From NCBI GenBank assembly GCA_910587465.1, contig CAJUMS010000108.1, positions 1 to 8,006 on the forward strand: DNA of 8,006 nt, written 5' to 3'. Both the position numbers and the translations under genes were made by a program. Below are positions 1 to 4,471 of this stretch, one piece after another (positions within the stretch are counted from its first letter, which is position 1; each line of letters begins with the position of its first letter). Under the pieces are notes generated by a model that was given only the letters and a program-made list of their open reading frames with translations, ran no database searches and was not told where the DNA came from. The DNA comes from an uncultured Oscillospiraceae bacterium. GTDB taxonomy: Bacteria > Bacillota > Clostridia > Oscillospirales > Ruminococcaceae.

Positions 1-2
1 AC

Positions 3-53
3 TCTGTTATTTTGGGCAGCGGATTTCTGCTGCTTTGTGCGGTGTTGCCTTAA
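3..53 (+). CDS. C-terminal tail of an unidentified hydrophobic protein (partial)
   Basis: The third forward frame is open from the window edge to TAA at 51-53 and reads SVILGSGFLLLCAVLP. This is a strongly hydrophobic stretch that could be the last membrane helix of a membrane protein or permease. Only 16 residues are visible, so no family can be named. The other two forward frames are also open at the edge (one closes at 56-58), so the choice rests only on hydrophobic character. It may equally be non-coding. Confidence 0.25.
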   Translation, partial: SVILGSGFLLLCAVLP

Positions 54-110
54 GTTAATCCGCAAATATCAGCGTTTGACATAATATGTGCAAAATCCCA
101 AAATTTCTTC

Positions 111-141
111 CCGCTCATCCCCGAATTTTGACCGCTCATCC
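111..141 (+). promoter_or_regulatory. Paired direct repeats CCGCTCATCC, candidate LytTR-type activator site
   Basis: CCGCTCATCC occurs at 111-120 and again, identically, at 132-141. The start-to-start distance is 21 bp, two helical turns, so a dimeric regulator would meet both on one DNA face. The second copy ends 9 bp before a TTGACA box. LytTR-domain response regulators (AgrA, PlnC, BlpR types) bind about 9-10 bp direct repeats at 21-22 bp periodicity just upstream of bacteriocin promoters, with ACC-TTCA-like half sites. The extended second copy, ACCGCTCATCC, resembles that. The repeats and spacing are seen; the regulator family is inferred. No regulator gene is in the window. Confidence 0.5.
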
Positions 142-150
142 TAAAACCTG

Positions 151-179
151 TTGACAAACTGACCTATTAGTATTAAACT
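151..179 (+). promoter_or_regulatory. Putative promoter of the secreted-protein gene
   Basis: A perfect -35 hexamer TTGACA lies at 151-156. With a 17-bp spacer the -10 is TAAACT (174-179), a weak match. TATTAG (165-170) and TATTAA (171-176) look better but sit too close. A weak -10 beside an upstream repeat pair fits an activator-dependent promoter. Transcription would begin near 186, giving a leader of about 85 nt before the ATG at 272. Confidence 0.45.
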
Positions 180-256
180 GATATTGCAAGGTTAACTTTG
201 TGTTACTTAAGGACAATGACCGATTGTGTCTGATCAGCATAATCGCGTCGAATTTC

Positions 257-263
257 AAGGAGG
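257..263 (+). promoter_or_regulatory. Ribosome binding site that fixes the start of the secreted protein
   Basis: AAGGAGG is a near-perfect Shine-Dalgarno sequence 8 nt before ATG 272. It places translation initiation immediately before the signal peptide and argues against the in-frame ATG at 200. Confidence 0.85.
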
Positions 264-271
264 ATGCTATT

Positions 272-724
272 ATGGCATTGAAAATGAAAATTGCAGCTAC
301 TTTGGCTGCACTAACGGTAACTTCCGCTTTAGGCACTGCGGCTTACGCAGCAGATTATTTTAACCTCAAATCAAAGGTTGGAGAATCAACTGTGATGCCG
401 AAAGCTGATGCCGTCAAAAAAGAAGCTGATGCTGTCGCATTGGTGGATGTGGGCGGCGGTCTGCCGTCAGGCGTTTACACGACTTTTAGAGTCAGGGACT
501 ACTACGGATACTATGCAACCTATTATGTTGACGTTTACAAGATGAATAGCGTATACGGCATGAATTATCTGGAAGGCGCTGGTATTGTCGGTGACGAATA
601 TCGTCTTGCAACATCGCTTGACGATGGTCAATCTGTTTCTTCAATTAATGTTTGGGGATATTGGACACCGTTAAAACTTCCATTATCTACACAGCAAAAA
701 CAAACACGGGCGGCGTTATGTTGA
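272..724 (+). CDS. Secreted 150-aa Tyr/Gly-rich protein, candidate lactococcin 972-like bacteriocin
   Basis: The start is ATG 272, chosen because AAGGAGG (257-263) stands 8 nt before it. The longer frame from 200 has no such site. The protein opens with a textbook Sec signal peptide (MALKMKIAA..., hydrophobic core, AYA-A cleavage near residues 26-29), so it is exported. A charged Lys/Ala/Asp stretch follows, perhaps a propeptide, then VDVGGG-PSG, a Tyr cluster (DYYGYYATYYVDVY), a GAG segment and VWGYW near the end. Lactococcin 972-type bacteriocins share the layout: signal peptide, GGG-W-YG motif, YY cluster, AGxW, aromatic C-terminus. Here the usual Trp of the first motif and the His residues are missing, and the protein is longer than the roughly 90-residue norm. 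The assignment is tentative; an unrelated small secreted protein is possible. The last eleven or so codons overlap the terminator stem. It has its own terminator and so forms a separate transcript from the ABC operon downstream. Confidence 0.8.
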   Translation: MALKMKIAATLAALTVTSALGTAAYAADYFNLKSKVGESTVMPKADAVKKEADAVALVDVGGGLPSGVYTTFRVRDYYGYYATYYVDVYKMNSVYGMNYLEGAGIVGDEYRLATSLDDGQSVSSINVWGYWTPLKLPLSTQQKQTRAALC

Positions 725-743
725 ACGCAACGCCGCTCTTTTT
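708..743 (+). terminator. Rho-independent terminator overlapping the 3' end of the secreted-protein gene
   Basis: GCGGCGTT (710-717) pairs perfectly with AACGCCGC (729-736). The stem can be lengthened by a G-T wobble and a G-C pair (708-709 with 737-738). It is followed by TTTTT (739-743). The loop is 11 nt and holds the TGA stop (722-724). A shorter alternative stem, GCGTT/AACGC (713-717 with 724-728), competes with it. The hairpin separates this gene from the operon starting at 1010. Confidence 0.85.
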
Positions 744-1009
744 AAAAAGGAATGTTCAGTATTTTATGGATTACGTTACTATAAGGTTGCGCTTTATAAT
801 AATATAGGTTTTATCAAGCATTCACGAACCAATAAAGCTCTATCTAATCTAACGTTTTCCAGTTTAACCACTGTTACTATATCAATTAAATATTACTTGC
901 TCTTGATTTCAATCAGATCATAAATCAGCTAGCGAATTACAAAGAAAAAACTCTTTTTCAAATAATTTTTAATTGATATGGCAATATGGGATTTAGTGGA
1001 GGTATTTTT
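744..1009. other. AT-rich intergenic region before the ABC operon
   Basis: No convincing gene is seen on either strand in these 266 bases. A TATAAT hexamer at 795-800 has only a poor -35 (near 771-776). A TTGATT near 903-908 lacks a clear -10. A weak GAAAAA/TTTTTC hairpin sits at 944-959, and a small CAGT/ACTG inverted repeat at 860-873. The operon promoter must be here unless terminator read-through supplies it, but it cannot be pinned down by eye. Confidence 0.4.
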
Positions 1010-2086
1010 ATGAGAAAAAAAATTATGGCACTAGCAATAGTTTTAAGTTTGTTAAACTTTACAGCCTGCACATTTTCGGAAGGAACAAATAGTCGATCCG
1101 GGGAAATTACAAGTTCTAGCGGAGATATCAAGACAAGTCAAAGCGAAACAAATTCCAGTGAACCTTTCATCGCGCCAAATCAAAATATCACAAGCGCAAA
1201 ACGCTATAAAGTTGACTTCCAAGAAGTGACTGAAGATCAGGTCACCGCTCTGTTTAAAACTAATCCGCAAAAAGAATCAGACGACTTCGGCAATACAGAT
1301 TTTGCCGTAAATGATGAAAAAGGGGCTTTGTCGCTATCTCGCGGAATAGGTGGCAAAAATAAATATTACTCGGTTTCCTATCACACCAAATGGGGCAACG
1401 ATTATGACAGCGTAGTATATCGCTCATACGGTTACAAAGAAGCGGACGCCGACATGGATTGGGATTTTCTGTCGAGAACCGAAGCAGAGCAGAAAATCTC
1501 TGACATTTTAGACGAGTTTATGCGGACAGGGGTCTCCGTAAAAGCATACGCCATCAGCAGAGACACATATTCGGAACTAGTGAATAAAAAAGTCGAGGCT
1601 GACAAGGAATGGAATAAAAAATTGCAGGAAGAACTTGGTATAACTTCAGAAGAAAAGATTTGGAGCGACGCTGCGGATTACTATTATTTCTATATCGAAC
1701 AAACAGTGGACGGCATTCCCATTCAATCCGAACTTATCGGAAATATTGACGTTGGTAATCAAACATGGGGACCTTCGGGAAGCGCAGTTTTAAGTGCGGA
1801 TGGCTTGGGATATCTGCGCGTACATTCTCCTTACAAAATAGTAGAAGAAGTCGAAACAACCGAGGAATTTATTACTTTTTTGGAGGCGGAACAGATGTTC
1901 AAGGACAAAAACGATTCATTCCTAATAACCGAGGAAGTCATGCTTGATTATTCGCGACTCGTTTATGTCGTTCTGCGCGCTGAAAATAACGATCTAATCT
2001 TAACACCCGCTTGGGAATTTAAGTATAACGGCGAACAATTCTTCCGCGTAAACGCATATACTGGCGAGGAAGTGGTGACGGTATGA
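1010..2086 (+). CDS. Large surface lipoprotein with PepSY/YycI-like C-terminus, candidate peptide-immunity lipoprotein
   Basis: The start is ATG 1010, with GTGGAGG (996-1002) 7 nt upstream; the in-frame ATG at 986 has no such site. The 358-residue product begins MRKKIMALAIVLSLL and has a lipobox-like FTAC with Cys20, so it is probably lipidated and anchored outside the membrane. A Ser/Thr/Asn-rich linker (about 21-55) leads to a charged, soluble body. Near the middle is an acidic Lys/Glu helix (about 190-210) and then an aromatic YYYFYIEQTVDGIPIQ strand. The end (about 331-358) reads as W-E-F-x-Y ... F-R-V-N-A-Y-T-G-E-E, the pattern of PepSY or YycH/YycI-type folds. Its TGA overlaps the ATG of the next gene (ATGA), so it is translationally coupled to an ABC permease. 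By analogy with LanI lipoproteins it may bind a peptide at the cell surface and feed the transporter. It is larger than NisI-type proteins, and the function is inferred from context only. Confidence 0.85.
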   Translation: MRKKIMALAIVLSLLNFTACTFSEGTNSRSGEITSSSGDIKTSQSETNSSEPFIAPNQNITSAKRYKVDFQEVTEDQVTALFKTNPQKESDDFGNTDFAVNDEKGALSLSRGIGGKNKYYSVSYHTKWGNDYDSVVYRSYGYKEADADMDWDFLSRTEAEQKISDILDEFMRTGVSVKAYAISRDTYSELVNKKVEADKEWNKKLQEELGITSEEKIWSDAADYYYFYIEQTVDGIPIQSELIGNIDVGNQTWGPSGSAVLSADGLGYLRVHSPYKIVEEVETTEEFITFLEAEQMFKDKNDSFLITEEVMLDYSRLVYVVLRAENNDLILTPAWEFKYNGEQFFRVNAYTGEEVVTV

Positions 2087-2925
2087 CACGAATCTTCGGA
2101 AATATTTTATCTAACTGCAAATATACACTACGTTCGGCTCGATTTTGGGCGGCGGTCGCAGGATATCTTGCGCTATTGATATTTGCCACGGCGGATTATT
2201 ACCATTCGAAAGCGGCGGTGTGGTATTTACTACATTATTCAAGAACTTTCGGTTCGTATTATTTCAGCCTTGTCATCTGCGCACTTCCGGGAGCAACACT
2301 TTTCGCAGAAGAATGGTGCTCCGACAGATTTGTTTTATCCTATTCAAGAAGCGGAAAAAAAGAATACGCAATCTCGACAATATTATCCTCGTTTTTAAGT
2401 GCGTTATTGGTTGCATTTATTGGAACATCTCTGTATGTCGGAATTTATTCCTTGATAAATCCTATTACAAGCGACGCAAGCGATATGGCGTTTGCCCAAC
2501 AAATAGGCGGCTACGCAAACGGCGGACTGCTTTACAACGGACATATTTTCGCGTATTATTTCCTTGAAATAATTAATACGAGTTGCTTTATGGGGCTGTT
2601 TTCAGCGCTTGCGACAATGCTTTCGGCAGTGTTCACAAACTCATATATCACGATAATTATGCCACTTGTTTTGTACGAGATAATATCGACCTTGTGTAGC
2701 ATTCTGCACGCGCCGCTGCTGAGCCATCCCTACTATGTTTTCAGCGGCTCAAATACCGTTTTTCGAATACTTCACCCCTTGTGCGAATTGGAAGCTGAAA
2801 GCAATTTTTCCGTAATTTCAATGCTTTATCCGCTGGTATATTTGGCGGTTTGTCTCACAATTATTACAATTATCTCTCATTTTTTAATAAAGCAAAAATA
2901 TGAGAAAAATTCAGATATAAGGTAG
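2083..2925 (+). CDS. ABC-2-type permease, first of a paralogous pair (LanE/LanG-like)
   Basis: The 280-residue integral membrane protein has about six hydrophobic helices, near residues 20-37, 58-76, 97-123, 157-183, 187-208 and 246-268. The N-terminus is short and cytoplasmic, the tail basic (KQKYEKNSDIR). Length and helix count match ABC-2 permeases of the BcrB/LanE/LanG type. A cytoplasmic motif, RSGKK at 89-93 before the third helix, recurs as RSGRR in the next gene; this marks the two as paralogues and probably as the surface meeting the ATPase. The ATG sits in the ATGA overlap with the lipoprotein gene. The next gene starts at or just after its TAG. The substrate is not readable from sequence; context favours a hydrophobic peptide. 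Confidence is high for a permease and moderate for immunity-type. Confidence 0.85.
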   Translation: MTRIFGNILSNCKYTLRSARFWAAVAGYLALLIFATADYYHSKAAVWYLLHYSRTFGSYYFSLVICALPGATLFAEEWCSDRFVLSYSRSGKKEYAISTILSSFLSALLVAFIGTSLYVGIYSLINPITSDASDMAFAQQIGGYANGGLLYNGHIFAYYFLEIINTSCFMGLFSALATMLSAVFTNSYITIIMPLVLYEIISTLCSILHAPLLSHPYYVFSGSNTVFRILHPLCELEAESNFSVISMLYPLVYLAVCLTIITIISHFLIKQKYEKNSDIR

Positions 2926-2934
2926 GTGAGCGAA

Positions 2935-3777
2935 ATGAATTTTATCCACAGAACATTCACCACTGCAGGATATCACCTGTTTTATACTCTGTTTCACCCA
3001 AAATTCTGGACGGCAGTTTTGCTAGTGTTGACGGTGACTTATATCAGAATACAGCCATATTCCGAGATTGCGAACGATTTCAACACCAAAGTAAGCGTGG
3101 GGATATTGTCGTTTATTTATTCCGATGTTCTTTTTGTGACCGTGATATATGTGGCTCTGCTGCTGATTTTCTCGGAGCTTCCGTTTAAAAACACTCAGCA
3201 GATTTTCCTTTTGACACGCAGCGGCAGACGTTCTTGGTGCGTAAGTCAAATTTTGTACATAATCGTTGTATCGGTCGTGATAACAATGGTAATTTGCCTG
3301 TTTACAACGCTTTTTTTGGCGGGGCATTTATCATTTACAGACAAATGGGATAAGGTTATAAATTCTGCGATTAACCACAAATTACCGGAAAGCTACTCCG
3401 CGTATGCTTGTGTTTCCAAAGAAGCCCTTGTGGTGTTCTCGCCATACAAGGCAATCACTTGGTCACTGCTTTGCGGAATGCTCTGCTCGGTAATGTTCGG
3501 AATGATAATTTTCGCCGCAAATCTCGCAAGCGGACGAAATGTTGGAATACCGCTGGGGAGCGCTCTCATTGCGCTATATTGGCTTTTTCAGTATACTGAC
3601 AAGTATTTTCTAACATGGCTTTCGCCGCTGGAATGGGCTTCGATAAGCACAATAAACTTGAGGCACTCCTCAAAAATGCCGACTCCCGAATTCGCATTGA
3701 TAACGCTTTTGGTTATCTGTATAATTTCGATAATAATTATTCTTTTCCGTTCGCGGAAAGGCTCAAAAACCGTTTAG
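2935..3777 (+). CDS. ABC-2-type permease, second of the pair (LanE/LanG-like)
   Basis: Starting at ATG 2935 the product is 280 residues, the same length as its neighbour. A GTG at 2926, directly after the upstream stop, is the alternative. ATG is preferred because AGGTGAG precedes it closely and because MNFIHRTF aligns with the first permease's N-terminus (both reach a FW pair at the first helix). Helices lie near 24-38, 63-81, 105-129, 174-198, 204-220 and 254-272, with a basic tail (FRSRKGSKTV). RSGRR at 95-99 matches RSGKK of the first permease. Apart from these landmarks the two have diverged strongly, as expected for a heterodimeric channel rather than a recent duplication. The stop codon is part of the next gene's ribosome binding site (TAGGAGGTG), so all four genes are likely co-translated. 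Confidence 0.85.
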   Translation: MNFIHRTFTTAGYHLFYTLFHPKFWTAVLLVLTVTYIRIQPYSEIANDFNTKVSVGILSFIYSDVLFVTVIYVALLLIFSELPFKNTQQIFLLTRSGRRSWCVSQILYIIVVSVVITMVICLFTTLFLAGHLSFTDKWDKVINSAINHKLPESYSAYACVSKEALVVFSPYKAITWSLLCGMLCSVMFGMIIFAANLASGRNVGIPLGSALIALYWLFQYTDKYFLTWLSPLEWASISTINLRHSSKMPTPEFALITLLVICIISIIIILFRSRKGSKTV

Positions 3778-3783
3778 GAGGTG
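3775..3783 (+). promoter_or_regulatory. Ribosome binding site merged with the upstream stop codon
   Basis: TAGGAGGTG contains both the TAG stop of the second permease and a full AGGAGG Shine-Dalgarno, 7 nt from ATG 3788 of the ATPase gene. Ribosomes finishing the permease are placed directly on the ATPase start, which should favour matched output of the transporter parts. Confidence 0.8.
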
Positions 3784-3787
3784 GATT

Positions 3788-4426
3788 ATGAGCATTATAA
3801 GTGTAAAAAATGTCACTAAAAAATTCCGCGAAAACACCGTCTTGAAGAATGTTTCTTTGGAGATAGAAAAAAGCTCGGTTACGGGACTTATCGGCAGAAA
3901 CGGCAGCGGAAAAACCGTGCTGATGAAGTGCATTTTGGGGCTTGTTTCTCCGGATTCAGGGAGTATTTTTGTGCGCGATAAGCGTGTTGGCAAGGACATA
4001 GATATTCCCGATAATGTAGGCGTTATAATTGAAACTCCGGGATTTCTTCCAAATTTCTCCGCGTACAATAATTTAATGCAACTCGCAAAAATCCGCCGTA
4101 AAATCGGGAAAAACGAAGTCCGCGCGGCGATAAAACTAGTCGGTCTCGATCCCGACAATAAAAAGCACGTCGGAAAATATTCGCTCGGTATGCGGCAGCG
4201 TCTTGGGCTTGCACAGGCAATCATGGAAGATCCGGATATTTTAATTCTTGACGAACCGCTTAACGGCTTGGATAAAGAGGGCGCGGCGGATATGCGTAAA
4301 TTCCTACTCGGACTGAAAGATCAGGGTAAAACGTTGCTCATAGCCTCGCACTCCGCCGAAGATGTTGACACCTTGTGTGATACGGTTTACGAAATGGATA
4401 AAGGGATAATAAGCAAGGTAAGATGA
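3788..4426 (+). CDS. ABC transporter ATP-binding protein, BcrA/LanF type with E-loop
   Basis: The 212-residue cytoplasmic ATPase powers the permease pair encoded just before it. All motifs are present: Walker A GRNGSGKT (36-43), ABC signature YSLGMRQR (131-138, LSGGQ variant SLGMR), Walker B ILILDEP (151-157, catalytic Glu156), D-loop NGLD (159-162) and switch His188 (ASHSAED). The Q-loop glutamine is replaced by Glu82 in IIETPGFLPNFS. This substitution is known from lantibiotic-immunity ATPases (the LanF E-loop) and related BcrA-type bacitracin-resistance ATPases. The protein is shorter than many BcrA homologues (about 230-310) because it ends soon after the H-loop without a C-terminal extension. 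It is the last gene of the operon and is followed by a hairpin. ABC ATPase is certain; peptide immunity/resistance is the best reading from the E-loop and gene set, while other BcrA-like efflux is possible. Confidence 0.95.
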   Translation: MSIISVKNVTKKFRENTVLKNVSLEIEKSSVTGLIGRNGSGKTVLMKCILGLVSPDSGSIFVRDKRVGKDIDIPDNVGVIIETPGFLPNFSAYNNLMQLAKIRRKIGKNEVRAAIKLVGLDPDNKKHVGKYSLGMRQRLGLAQAIMEDPDILILDEPLNGLDKEGAADMRKFLLGLKDQGKTLLIASHSAEDVDTLCDTVYEMDKGIISKVR

Positions 4427-4434
4427 ATACGTTT

Positions 4435-4469
4435 TTACCCGTCAAGTTGATTTGACGGGTAATTCTTTA
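4435..4469 (+). terminator. Terminator hairpin between the convergent operon and large minus-strand gene
   Basis: TTACCCGTCAA (4435-4445) and TTGACGGGTAA (4452-4462) form a perfect 11-bp stem with a 6-nt loop. On the + strand TTCTTTA follows, a modest U-tract, and the hairpin starts 9 nt after the ATPase stop. Read from the minus strand, the stem is followed by A residues, so it fits the + operon better. It lies 10 nt beyond the stop of the minus-strand gene, so it may also stabilise that 3' end. Confidence 0.8.
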
Positions 4470-4471
4470 TG

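Noticed and set aside
16..40. GCAGC/GCTGC hairpin as a terminator
   Set aside because: The stem is 5 bp with no U-tract, and it lies within a frame that stays open to 53.
76..104. TTGACA at 76-81 as a second promoter
   Set aside because: No acceptable -10 lies 15-19 bp downstream; the box at 151-156 is better placed.
111..141. Repeats at 111-141 as a mini CRISPR
   Set aside because: There are only two 10-bp copies with an 11-bp gap, too short for repeats or spacers.
200..271. Upstream in-frame extension of the secreted protein from ATG 200
   Set aside because: It lacks a ribosome binding site and would bury the signal peptide. AAGGAGG directly precedes ATG 272.
718..809. Small forward frame starting ATG 718
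   Set aside because: It starts inside the terminator hairpin, has no ribosome binding site, and its codons read through the U-tract.
851..880. GTT-rich stretch resembling VirR boxes before the ABC operon
   Set aside because: The half sites do not match one another and the spacing is irregular, so this is probably AT-rich chance.
3763..4224. Minus-strand 153-codon frame opposite the ATPase gene
   Set aside because: It is the antisense shadow of an ABC ATPase with all motifs intact and shows no domain of its own.
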